From contig JADLGZ010000083.1 of the NCBI GenBank assembly GCA_020849075.1, positions 1 through 19,324 on the forward strand: a stretch of 19,324 nt of DNA. The letters are read 5' to 3'. Under the pieces are notes generated by a model. That model worked only from the letters and a program-made list of their open reading frames with translations. It was not told where the DNA came from and made no database searches. The position numbers were made by a program, and so were the translations under genes. Below are positions 8,242 to 14,600 of this stretch, one piece after another. The DNA comes from Fimbriimonadaceae bacterium. Its GTDB lineage: Bacteria > Armatimonadota > Fimbriimonadia > Fimbriimonadales > Fimbriimonadaceae. The stretch's first letter is position 1. Each line of letters opens with the position of its first letter.

Positions 8242-8318
8242 TGGTACTCCCGACGGGATTCGAACCCGCGATCTTCGCCGTGAGAGGGCGATGTCCTAAA
8301 CCGCTAGACGACGGGAGC
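8242..8318 (-). tRNA. tRNA-Glu (anticodon CTC)
   Basis: On the - strand the sequence folds as a full cloverleaf. The acceptor is GCTCCCG paired with CGGGAGT (G-U first pair). The D-arm is GTC/GAC. The anticodon stem TCGCC/GGCGA closes a loop CTCTCAC with anticodon CTC, and the T-arm contains GTTCGAATC. Discriminator A is followed by an encoded CCA (8242-8244). It lies between the toxin-like module and the lipoprotein gene. Confidence 0.95.
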
Positions 8319-8329
8319 AGACCGCATGG

Positions 8330-8336
8330 AGGATAC
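8330..8336 (-). promoter_or_regulatory. Probable -10 box (GTATCCT) of tRNA-Glu
   Basis: On the - strand GGGGTATCCT lies 11 bases before the tRNA 5' end. The same GGTATCCT precedes the fadN-like gene, and a related GGGGTACATT precedes tRNA-Leu. No TTGACA-like -35 is visible at the usual distance. Confidence 0.5.
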
Positions 8337-8372
8337 CCCGTTCAGGAAGCGTAAATTGGATTTTTGGACGGA

Positions 8373-8825
8373 CTAACCCTTGCGCTTGAAGGTCAGCGTT
8401 TGGCCTTGAATCGCGGCGGTGAACTCATTGTCGTTGGTCCACTTCAATTCAGTGGCGGGTTGAGTGTTTGCCTCATCCATCATCTTCTTGCGTGCTTCGG
8501 GCGTATTTTGTTGGTCAAACATCGGCTTGTATGCGGCGGGAATATCAGTTGCCTTGACATCGTAGGACTCCAACGTCACCTTAAGTTTTTCACCCTCGCG
8601 CTTCCATTTCCCAGCTTGCGTTGTGGTTAGCTTGCCTGCCTTACCCGGCAGGGTCATCGTCACAACGCCCGAATAGGTCCCGTCGGCATTATAGGTGGAC
8701 TCCGCATTGAGCTTAGCTCCGCCTAAATCGCCATCTGAGATCCATGTTCCCACCAAGGGATCGCCCTTTTGACCGCACCCGACAAGAACGAGACCCAAGA
8801 GACCAGCAAGCGCAAACTGTCGCAT
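8373..8825 (-). CDS. Small lipoprotein of unknown function (lipocalin-like start)
   Basis: This 150-residue protein has a clear type II signal peptide: MRQF, a hydrophobic Leu/Gly/Val core and lipobox LVGC with Cys17 as the lipidated residue. It would therefore sit on the periplasmic side of a membrane. After the Cys comes GQKGDPLVGTW, the opening seen in several small bacterial proteins of the lipocalin-like/beta-barrel type. The rest is rich in Thr, Lys and beta-forming segments, and no catalytic motif is seen. ATG 8825 is preferred because it gives a standard signal peptide; a GTG at 8852 would overlap the acylase gene. There is no Shine-Dalgarno, but GTATAGT lies 6 bases upstream. It starts 14 bases after the stop of the penicillin-acylase gene and may be co-transcribed with it. 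Confidence 0.8.
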   Translation of the reverse strand: MRQFALAGLLGLVLVGCGQKGDPLVGTWISDGDLGGAKLNAESTYNADGTYSGVVTMTLPGKAGKLTTTQAGKWKREGEKLKVTLESYDVKATDIPAAYKPMFDQQNTPEARKKMMDEANTQPATELKWTNDNEFTAAIQGQTLTFKRKG

Positions 8826-8831
8826 GGGGAG

Positions 8832-8838
8832 ACTATAC
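8832..8838 (-). promoter_or_regulatory. Candidate -10 box (GTATAGT) for a leaderless lipoprotein mRNA
   Basis: GTATAGT on the - strand ends 6 bases before ATG 8825, so a transcript would begin about at the start codon. It overlaps the final codon and stop of the upstream acylase gene. Confidence 0.4.
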
Positions 8839-8839
8839 A

Positions 8840-11011
8840 CTAGGGACGCCACATCGGTTTGTAGCCCCAGTCCCGATTGAGCTGTACTTGGTCTACGCTA
8901 TGAGGGCCGTTCTCGGACACCCCTGGCCCCGCGACACTCTTGGCTGGCCCATTCATTTCGATCACTTCAATAAAGGTTCCGCGATTGCCGTACGGAATTA
9001 TCGAACCATCCGGCGCTCGAATGCCGCCTGGGTTGTAGCTCCATCTGCTTGGCGGCCCCTTCTGCTGAATTAGGATCCGAGTGGCCTTCTCAAACGCGCT
9101 CGCGACGACCTCCTCCGGAGAGCGCTTTCCGAGGTAGTTCAATCGTGTGCGCCGATTGATGGCTCGGTCAAGGGGCGAGGTCTGAATGATGAGGTTCATG
9201 TTTTGTGGGGACATGAATGTCCCCAGCAGTGGCGTAAAGACTTCTTGCTTGAGCTGGCTGATAAGCGCGGCATAGATAACGGCCGCCTTTGACCCAGCGG
9301 TGTTCCATCCATCATAGCTAAGCAGGAGACTTGCCGCCTGTCGTGTATCGCCTTGGTAGCTGGACGGCTTCACACCTCGGCGAATGAAAGGCATGAAACT
9401 AGTCCACGAGCCCTCATCTCGCTGGGAAATCTTGGTCGCCGCGTTCTCAAGGTCGCCCACGGTTAGCTTGCCCGGTGGTAGGGACTGCCGCAGGGCGGCG
9501 ACTCGAAAATGCTTGCCCCAGACCGGAGTATCCCAGTTAGGCCACCATGCCACGGGCTTGTTGTTCCAATTGGTCAGGAGGCCGCCCTTCGGATTCAAGA
9601 CCATCGGGTTAATAGACTGGCTGTATGGTTGCCATGTAGCTTCGGCGGGGACTGGAAAGCGGCTATCGTACCCTGGTGCTCGTTTGTAGAAAGTGCCGCA
9701 ATACTTCCAACCAATGTTGCCCATCGAATCTGCAACAAAGAAATTGAAACTGAGAGGGACATCCATGGCTTTGAGCGCAGTCCGTGCCGAGGCCAACGTC
9801 GGCAGCTTCCAAACGGCTCGGAAACCTAGCACTTCTTTCTTCCAGAGGGCCGAGCGCTGAACGTAAACCGCGTTGCCAATCTTTGAATCAAGTACGACAG
9901 GCCCGACAGCGGTCCGAGTTCTCGTCAAGTGAACCGGTTCATCGCCCTTGACCTCGATCGTGCCTAGCTCTGTAACAAACCTTGAATCATGCTGGGAAGA
10001 CGATTTTTGGTAGTACACGATATCTGTCATGTCAGCCACTCCACTGGTCAGGGTCCATGCAATGGATTTCCCCTTACCGATAAGCACGCCAGGGATACCT
10101 GGAACGTCCATGCCGGTAACAGCTAGGCCGGGTGCCCGCAAGGACACCTCATGCACAACACTTGGGATGGTGTGCCCCATTTGGGGACCGCCGAGAAGTA
10201 GGGCATTGAGCGTCGCGCTTCGGCTCTTCGAGACGAGCATTGCGTAACTGCCCGTCTTGAACGTAACCCCGTGTGCTTCAGCGACGAGGCGGCTATCCTC
10301 GGCACCTGCGAGCCGAACGGCGGGTAAGAGCTCAAATAGGTTACTACTAGGAATTGCTTTAAGTTGGGTTGCTGTTTGCGAACGTGTTGCCGGACTGTCC
10401 GAAAATCCCGCCAGCCTTGGCACGTCGGCAGTCACCGGCGATTCGGGATCGTTAAACCAAGCGAGGTCGTCCACAGCATCGAGGTATTTCTCACCTACAG
10501 GTTGCCCTTTCAAGTAGTAGGTCAGGAGCAGATTTCGAAGCTCGCCCTCGCCTCCATTACCGAACAGGCGGGCCATGCGAACACAGATTGCGGCGGAATC
10601 TAACTCGGTCCAAGGGCCTGGTAGGAAACCATTCTTCGAATATTCAGGAGGAAGGGAATGATCAGCTTTCCGCTCTGAAATACTTCGATTAATGCCCTTA
10701 GCATAAGCGGCGAAGACTGAACGATCTTGCCCGAGTTGGCCGAGCATCGCTTCTAATTCTTGATCTGAATAGCCGAGCTTGAAGGTCGCCGAATCGCTGG
10801 CTATGTAATCCTTGCCAAAGGTCTCTGACATGTTGCCGCGGGCGATGCGGCGGCTTAGTTCCAGCTGCCATAAGCGATCCTGAGCAACAGCATAACCCAT
10901 ACCCTCATAGGCGAGAAGTGGCGTAGTGGCGGTGATCTGTGGAACACCATAGGAGTCCCGTTGTAGGGAAAACGGATGTGAGACGAGAATGGCGGCAAGC
11001 CAAAGGGCCAT
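8840..11011 (-). CDS. Penicillin acylase family protein (Ntn hydrolase)
   Basis: This 723-residue secreted N-terminal-nucleophile amidohydrolase belongs to the group that cleaves penicillin G, cephalosporin side chains or acyl-homoserine lactones. Residues 1-16 are a short signal-like segment. RDSYGVPQI (18-26) and YAVAQDRLWQLELSRR (40-55) are the conserved alpha-chain opening. The autoproteolysis site and nucleophile are at G254-S255 (TGSYAMLVS), followed by GGPQMGHTIPS and GIPGVLIG-KGKSIAWTLTSGVADMTD, as in the beta chain. N423 in SFNFFVADSMGNIGW fits the oxyanion Asn. After the nucleophile the common Asn of the Ser-Asn start is replaced by Tyr, so substrate choice may differ. The substrate cannot be read from sequence. 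The ATG is preceded by GAGCGG and no other candidate start fits the signal peptide. Confidence 0.9.
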   Translation of the reverse strand: MALWLAAILVSHPFSLQRDSYGVPQITATTPLLAYEGMGYAVAQDRLWQLELSRRIARGNMSETFGKDYIASDSATFKLGYSDQELEAMLGQLGQDRSVFAAYAKGINRSISERKADHSLPPEYSKNGFLPGPWTELDSAAICVRMARLFGNGGEGELRNLLLTYYLKGQPVGEKYLDAVDDLAWFNDPESPVTADVPRLAGFSDSPATRSQTATQLKAIPSSNLFELLPAVRLAGAEDSRLVAEAHGVTFKTGSYAMLVSKSRSATLNALLLGGPQMGHTIPSVVHEVSLRAPGLAVTGMDVPGIPGVLIGKGKSIAWTLTSGVADMTDIVYYQKSSSQHDSRFVTELGTIEVKGDEPVHLTRTRTAVGPVVLDSKIGNAVYVQRSALWKKEVLGFRAVWKLPTLASARTALKAMDVPLSFNFFVADSMGNIGWKYCGTFYKRAPGYDSRFPVPAEATWQPYSQSINPMVLNPKGGLLTNWNNKPVAWWPNWDTPVWGKHFRVAALRQSLPPGKLTVGDLENAATKISQRDEGSWTSFMPFIRRGVKPSSYQGDTRQAASLLLSYDGWNTAGSKAAVIYAALISQLKQEVFTPLLGTFMSPQNMNLIIQTSPLDRAINRRTRLNYLGKRSPEEVVASAFEKATRILIQQKGPPSRWSYNPGGIRAPDGSIIPYGNRGTFIEVIEMNGPAKSVAGPGVSENGPHSVDQVQLNRDWGYKPMWRP

Positions 11012-11057
11012 ACCGCTCTTTTACCCAAGATTAATTGGCTCTATCAGGCCGTGGAAC

Positions 11058-11252
11058 CTACCGCAAGATCCTGCGGTGATTACCGGACAGAGACTTTGGG
11101 ACGGCCACCCGGTACACGACGTACCCAATGCCAGCCAAAACAAGTAGCGGCATCAGCCGAGATAGGATCCCGGTAAGGAAGTTGAAGGCCATGAGGCCCA
11201 AGATAACCAACACTATTACGGTGGCCACTGTGCTAAGCAGACTTTTTCGCAT
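11058..11252 (-). CDS. Small membrane protein of unknown function
   Basis: This protein of about 64 residues begins MRKSLLST and has two hydrophobic helices (about 5-23 and 30-47) separated by a short loop, followed by a basic tail ending HRRILR. I chose ATG 11252 because GAAAGG lies 9 bases upstream; ATG 11273 would add seven residues. It lies between the acylase gene and the divergent nadE gene. No family is recognised. Confidence 0.6.
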   Translation of the reverse strand: MRKSLLSTVATVIVLVILGLMAFNFLTGILSRLMPLLVLAGIGYVVYRVAVPKSLSGNHRRILR

Positions 11253-11350
11253 CGCTACACGCCTTTCTTTCATACGTCGGTACCAAACCGACCTTTCCAC
11301 AAAGAATACACGCAAAACTCGTGCGACTCATCGGACACGGGTCCTTTTTG

Positions 11351-11357
11351 GTACCTT
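11351..11357 (+). promoter_or_regulatory. Candidate -10 box (GTACCTT) for nadE
   Basis: GTACCTT lies directly before ATG 11358 and 6 bases before an in-frame GTG at 11364. If this is the -10 box, the transcript would start near 11364 and the GTG would be the true leaderless start. No ribosome binding site is visible for either start. Confidence 0.35.
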
Positions 11358-12230
11358 ATGGGGGTGGCGCTCCCCGTCATCCGATCAGCTCCAACCTCTC
11401 CTTTGGACCCCCTTACGCTCAAAATCAACCCTGAATTGGTTGAGCGACACCTCGTGCGCTTCCTTCAGGACGAGGTCATTCGGCAGAGGAAAATGAACCG
11501 AGTAGTCCTAGGACTTTCAGGCGGATTGGACAGTGCCGTTGTCGCAGCCCTTGCAGCTAAGGCCTTTGGATCCGAGAACGTCTATGCCTTTCTGATGCCC
11601 TACAAGGTAAGTTCGCCCTCCAGTCTGGCTGATGCGGACCTTGTTGCGCAGTCGTTAGGCATTAATGCGTCTGTGATTGATATATCAGCCATGGTGGACG
11701 GATACGCTGGGCGCTATGAGGAAGGCATTAGCCCAGCCCGTCTCGGCAACATTTGCTCGCGATGCCGCACCGTTGTACTCTTTGATCAGAGCATGGAAGT
11801 GGGTGGTATCCCGCTCGGTACCGGCAACAAGAGCGAACGACTCTTGGGTTACTTCACGTGGCATGGCGATGACGCGCCGCCAATGAATCCCTTAGGTGAC
11901 TTGTTTAAGACCCAGGTCTACGAATTGGCTCGACATCTTAGAGTGCCCGCGGTGATCATCAACAAGCCTCCTTCGGCAGACCTTATTCCTGGGCAGACGG
12001 ATGAGGGGGACTATGGCCTTGGCTATGCTGAAGTAGACGTCATTCTCAATGCCTTGGTCCATGGTTATACAAGGTCGCACTTACTTGACCTTGGATTAGA
12101 GGAATCTAAGCTCGACCTCGTTAATCGTAGGCTACAGAGTACGCACTGGAAACGTCGCCCGGCAACCGTTGCGATGCTCACCGATACGGCGATCGGAGAA
12201 TCTTATTTACGTCCAGTAGACTATCGCTAG
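11358..12230 (+). CDS. nadE: NAD(+) synthase, ammonia-dependent
   Basis: This enzyme makes NAD from nicotinic acid adenine dinucleotide, ATP and ammonia in the cytoplasm, the last step of NAD synthesis. It is about 290 residues long, the length of the short form, with no N-terminal glutaminase domain. The ATP-pyrophosphatase motif SGGLDS is at 54-59, followed by the LMPYKVSSP segment, GTGNKSERLLGYF with NPLGDLFKTQV, and PSADLIPGQTDEGDYGLGY, all standard NadE blocks. The usual GN-x-AR-x-R helix reads GNICSRCR, with two extra cysteines. The start is ATG 11358 or GTG 11364. It stands alone, divergent from the small membrane protein gene and convergent with the cupin gene; only 32 bases separate the stops and I see no obvious terminator there. 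Confidence 0.95.
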   Translation: MGVALPVIRSAPTSPLDPLTLKINPELVERHLVRFLQDEVIRQRKMNRVVLGLSGGLDSAVVAALAAKAFGSENVYAFLMPYKVSSPSSLADADLVAQSLGINASVIDISAMVDGYAGRYEEGISPARLGNICSRCRTVVLFDQSMEVGGIPLGTGNKSERLLGYFTWHGDDAPPMNPLGDLFKTQVYELARHLRVPAVIINKPPSADLIPGQTDEGDYGLGYAEVDVILNALVHGYTRSHLLDLGLEESKLDLVNRRLQSTHWKRRPATVAMLTDTAIGESYLRPVDYR

Positions 12231-12262
12231 CATTCTTGCCCGGTGCTTGACCATTTTGCGGC

Positions 12263-12700
12263 TCAGAGTTTGATGAAGTCCGCCACCTCGGCAAAGGTTT
12301 TGAGTGATGCCACGTCTTGGTCAGTGGGCCTCTGTGGTCGGTCTCGTTCTGCGCTAACGACGCAGAAGATTCCCAGTGTTTCGCCAGGCAGGGGTTGAAA
12401 CTGGTGCCAAGTCATAGGGGGCACTTGAACTAAGTCGTTCGGCCCAATCTGCGAGACTCGATCACCGACAAGGACCTGACCCTTGCCTCGTGACACCATG
12501 ACAAGATGGGCGTGCTCATGTCTTTCGAGCGTGCTGTGCCCTCCCGGACCAATTTCAAAGTAGCGTAGCTCAATGGGTAAGTCATGATCTCCCGCAAAGA
12601 GGGTTTGGCGCGTGATTGTCTTGAAGTGCGTACCCGACTCTTTGTAGGGAAAGACTTCAATACCGTCCCACCGGTGCGGATCGGTCTGGCGCGTGATCAT
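12263..12700 (-). CDS. Cupin-domain protein in the etf operon
   Basis: This 145-residue protein is a single small beta-barrel cupin. Motif 1 is GGHSTLERHEHAHLVMVSRG, with H61 and H63 as metal-ligand candidates plus H65. The Glu expected a few residues later is replaced by a hydrophobic residue. Motif 2 is GPNDLVQVPPMTWHQF, with H99. A bound metal is thus likely but with an altered ligand set. The start ATG overlaps the etfA stop as ATGA, so it is the third gene of the etfB-etfA operon. The role is unknown: it could be a sensor, an isomerase or dioxygenase-like enzyme, or a stabiliser for the electron-transfer partners. The cupin fold is confident; function is not. Confidence 0.85.
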   Translation of the reverse strand: MITRQTDPHRWDGIEVFPYKESGTHFKTITRQTLFAGDHDLPIELRYFEIGPGGHSTLERHEHAHLVMVSRGKGQVLVGDRVSQIGPNDLVQVPPMTWHQFQPLPGETLGIFCVVSAERDRPQRPTDQDVASLKTFAEVADFIKL

Positions 12701-13584
12701 TTCCCAAGAAGGTTACGGATTGCGGGGATCGCTTCGAATAGGTCAGCCACGAGTCCCAAATCAGCTACTTCGAAGATAGGCGCGTCTGGATCCTTGTTGA
12801 TCGCAACGATGCACTTACTGTCCTTGATGCCCGCCATGTGCTGAGTAGAACCACTGATACCAGCCGCGATGTAAAGGTCCGGAGCAACGATCTTTCCGGT
12901 CTGTCCGACCTGCAGTTCGTTGGGCGCAATGCCGCTGTCAACCGCTGCGCGAGTAGCTCCAGCCGCCCCACCGAGGGTGTCTGCTAGACCACCGATAACG
13001 GATTCAAAAGTCTCCCGATCTTTTAGAGGCCGTCCTCCGGAGACGACTACAGAAGCTTGCGTGAGGTCCGGTCGCCCCCCACTCTTGTGGGCGGCTTGCG
13101 TGACCCGAACCTTGCTCGGCGAAATGGAAAAACTCTCAACCTCGCTGGCCCTTTCCGGGGGTCTCTTTGTAAAGCCGGCCGGACGGAAGGTCAACACGAT
13201 CGGTGCACCGCTTGCTTCGACTGTCTCGACGAGGGTTCCGGCTACAATGGGGCGCTTAAAGGTTGATGGTGAATCAGCGGAGACAACGTCTGTGACCATG
13301 GCGCAGTCCAGTACACCGGCGAGTCGAGCCATAACATCCTTGCTGGCCATTGAACTGACCGCCACAATATGGCTTGCTCCTTGAACGACCCCCTCAAGGG
13401 ATGATACGAGGCCATCCGCGGGAGGGATGTCTTCGAGACCTGCGGACAAGATTTGCTGAGCTCCGCAACTGGTATTTGGATCGCCTGTGATTTGAACTAG
13501 CCGGAATGGCATCCCGAGCGCCGCAGCAAAGGCCTGGATCCCGGTCGCATCCGCGGGTGTGAAAGCAATGCCGACAATGCTCAT
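12697..13584 (-). CDS. etfA: Electron transfer flavoprotein alpha subunit
   Basis: This 295-residue ETF alpha subunit carries FAD and passes electrons from acyl-CoA and other dehydrogenases to the ETF-quinone oxidoreductase or another acceptor. The N-terminal half is the divergent alpha/beta domain. The C-terminal FAD domain has VVSGGRPLKDRETF (180-193), QVGQTGK (225-231) and the signature PDLYIAAGISGSTQHMAGIK (235-254), followed by DSKCIVAINKDPDAPIFEVAD. The length is slightly short for the family, with a compact N-terminus. It follows etfB with a 4-base overlap, has a GAGGTG ribosome site about 10 bases before its ATG, and is coupled to the downstream cupin gene. Confidence 0.95.
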   Translation of the reverse strand: MSIVGIAFTPADATGIQAFAAALGMPFRLVQITGDPNTSCGAQQILSAGLEDIPPADGLVSSLEGVVQGASHIVAVSSMASKDVMARLAGVLDCAMVTDVVSADSPSTFKRPIVAGTLVETVEASGAPIVLTFRPAGFTKRPPERASEVESFSISPSKVRVTQAAHKSGGRPDLTQASVVVSGGRPLKDRETFESVIGGLADTLGGAAGATRAAVDSGIAPNELQVGQTGKIVAPDLYIAAGISGSTQHMAGIKDSKCIVAINKDPDAPIFEVADLGLVADLFEAIPAIRNLLGK

Positions 13585-14324
13585 GCGGGCAGAACACCTC
13601 GGCTTTTGAGCTCGCTAACCAATTCCTCTACGCTTGCCACTTTGCGCCCAGGGGGCCTGGCACCGGGGCTCTCGATCTTTACCGTTCGGGTAACCGGAGC
13701 AGGAGTTGCAGAAGGTGGGATCCGATCAAGGGGTTTGCTCCGAGCTTTAATAATCCCTGGGAGTGCGACAAAGCGCGGCTCGTTGAGGCGAAGATCCGTA
13801 GTGATAACGCAGGGCATCGGGATCTCAACGGACTCAACTCCTAGGTCTGTCTCTCGATTGACAGTCAAAGCCTGACCGTTGATAGAGATTGCGGATGCAA
13901 AACAAGCTTGTGGCCAGCCCAACTTTGCCGCAAGCATCTGCGCAACTTGATTGCAATCGTAGTCGGTTGCTTGTTTGCCCATGAGCACGAAACTGGGTTG
14001 CTCGGTGTCCACGATGGCCTTAAGTTCCTTGGCTATTCCAAGAGAATCGAACAAATGGGTCGTCTCAACAAGGATGGCGCGGTCGGCACCCATTGCCAGA
14101 GCCTTTCGAAGTTGCTCTTCACAGTCACCGCTTCCGATACTCACAACGACGATTTCAATATCTGGGTTCTTTTCTCGTAGTCGAACAGCTTCTTCAACAG
14201 CAATCTCATCAAAGGGATTGATTTCGAACTTTATGCCAGTCGTATCAATGCCACTACCGTCAGGAAGCGGACGGACCTTGGAGAAGGGGTCAACAACCCG
14301 TTTGACGGGAATTAGTATCCTCAT
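13581..14324 (-). CDS. etfB: Electron transfer flavoprotein beta subunit
   Basis: This 247-residue ETF beta subunit binds AMP and forms the electron-accepting heterodimer with EtfA. It opens MRILIPVKRVVDP. Conserved blocks are NPFDEIAVEEA (36-46), MGADRAILV (78-86), GKQATDYDCNQVAQMLA (116-132) and the beta-subunit signature VNRETDLGVESVEIPMPCVI (155-174), followed by TTDLRLNEPRFVALPGIIKA. It is first in the operon. There is no Shine-Dalgarno, but a GTACAAT box lies 10 bases before the ATG. With the nearby FadN-like gene it points to beta-oxidation, although ETFs also serve other dehydrogenases. Confidence 0.95.
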   Translation of the reverse strand: MRILIPVKRVVDPFSKVRPLPDGSGIDTTGIKFEINPFDEIAVEEAVRLREKNPDIEIVVVSIGSGDCEEQLRKALAMGADRAILVETTHLFDSLGIAKELKAIVDTEQPSFVLMGKQATDYDCNQVAQMLAAKLGWPQACFASAISINGQALTVNRETDLGVESVEIPMPCVITTDLRLNEPRFVALPGIIKARSKPLDRIPPSATPAPVTRTVKIESPGARPPGRKVASVEELVSELKSRGVLPA

Positions 14325-14334
14325 TCAGGTTCAA

Positions 14335-14341
14335 ATTGTAC
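14335..14341 (-). promoter_or_regulatory. Candidate -10 box (GTACAAT) of the etfB operon
   Basis: GTACAAT on the - strand ends 10 bases before the etfB ATG. This places the likely transcription start within about 3 bases of the start codon. No -35 match is seen 16-18 bases upstream. Confidence 0.45.
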
Positions 14342-14353
14342 TTCAATCAGCCC

Positions 14354-14382
14354 TTCATCTGCCGTACCAAGAGGACTATGCT
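14354..14382 (+). promoter_or_regulatory. Possible promoter of a + strand transcript
   Basis: TTCATC (14354-14359) and TATGCT (14377-14382) are 17 bases apart on the + strand. Transcription would begin near 14389 and reach the terminator ending at 14587. The match to consensus is only moderate. Confidence 0.25.
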
Positions 14383-14388
14383 CTGGCA

Positions 14389-14587
14389 ACTATGCAAAGT
14401 ACCCACTCGGACCATAGTTCAAAATGGGTCTAAAGTCCTGCCGCTGAGAACACCGGCATGGTTGTTGCTGTCTAGAAATTCACGAGGCGCACGAAGAGGC
14501 GCCTAAACGAAAAACCGTAGAGACGATCAATTGCAGACCGTCCGAAGTAGCCAACTCCTCACCCCGCTCAGAAGCGGGGTTTTTTTT
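14389..14587 (+). ncRNA. Candidate structured small RNA (about 200 nt)
   Basis: This stretch lies between two - strand genes, has no convincing + strand reading frame and ends in a strong + strand intrinsic terminator. Hand folding finds several pairings. ACTCGGAC (14405-14412) pairs with GTCCG-A-AGT (14540-14548), one bulge. GGTCT (14427-14431) pairs with AGACC (14535-14539). TGCCG/CGGCA are at 14439-14443 and 14454-14458. AGGCGC/GCGCCT are at 14485-14490 and 14499-14504. The size would suit 6S RNA, but the several side hairpins do not match its single long rod. I see no SRP RNA, tmRNA or RNase P core sequences. A 13-codon frame at 14393 (starting MQSTHSDH) has no ribosome site. The 5' end is a guess. 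Confidence 0.35.
14562..14587 (+). terminator. Strong intrinsic terminator, + strand
   Basis: A 7-bp GC-rich stem CCCCGCT/AGCGGGG with loop CAGA (14562-14579) is followed directly by eight T residues (14580-14587). The T run is only on the + strand. The nearest + strand protein gene upstream is nadE, more than 2 kb away across three opposing genes. Confidence 0.85.
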
Positions 14588-14600
14588 GCCTTCGGCGTGG

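Noticed and set aside
8108..8299. A 63-codon + strand reading frame ending in TPDGIRTRDLRRERAMS
   Set aside because: It reads antisense through tRNA-Glu; this peptide is a well-known false protein produced by translating the reverse of tRNA genes.
12920..13384. Long + strand frame opposite etfA (154 codons)
   Set aside because: Low-complexity Ser/Thr/Arg composition typical of the antisense of a GC-rich gene; etfA on the other strand is certain.
13975..14433. Long + strand frame opposite etfB reaching into the intergenic region
   Set aside because: Composition of an antisense shadow and no domain; it overlaps the candidate promoter and small RNA start but has no ribosome site.
14389..14587. 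6S, SRP, tmRNA or RNase P RNA
   Set aside because: None of the conserved core sequences of SRP, tmRNA or RNase P RNA is visible, and the branched hand-fold does not resemble the 6S rod; kept only as an unassigned candidate.
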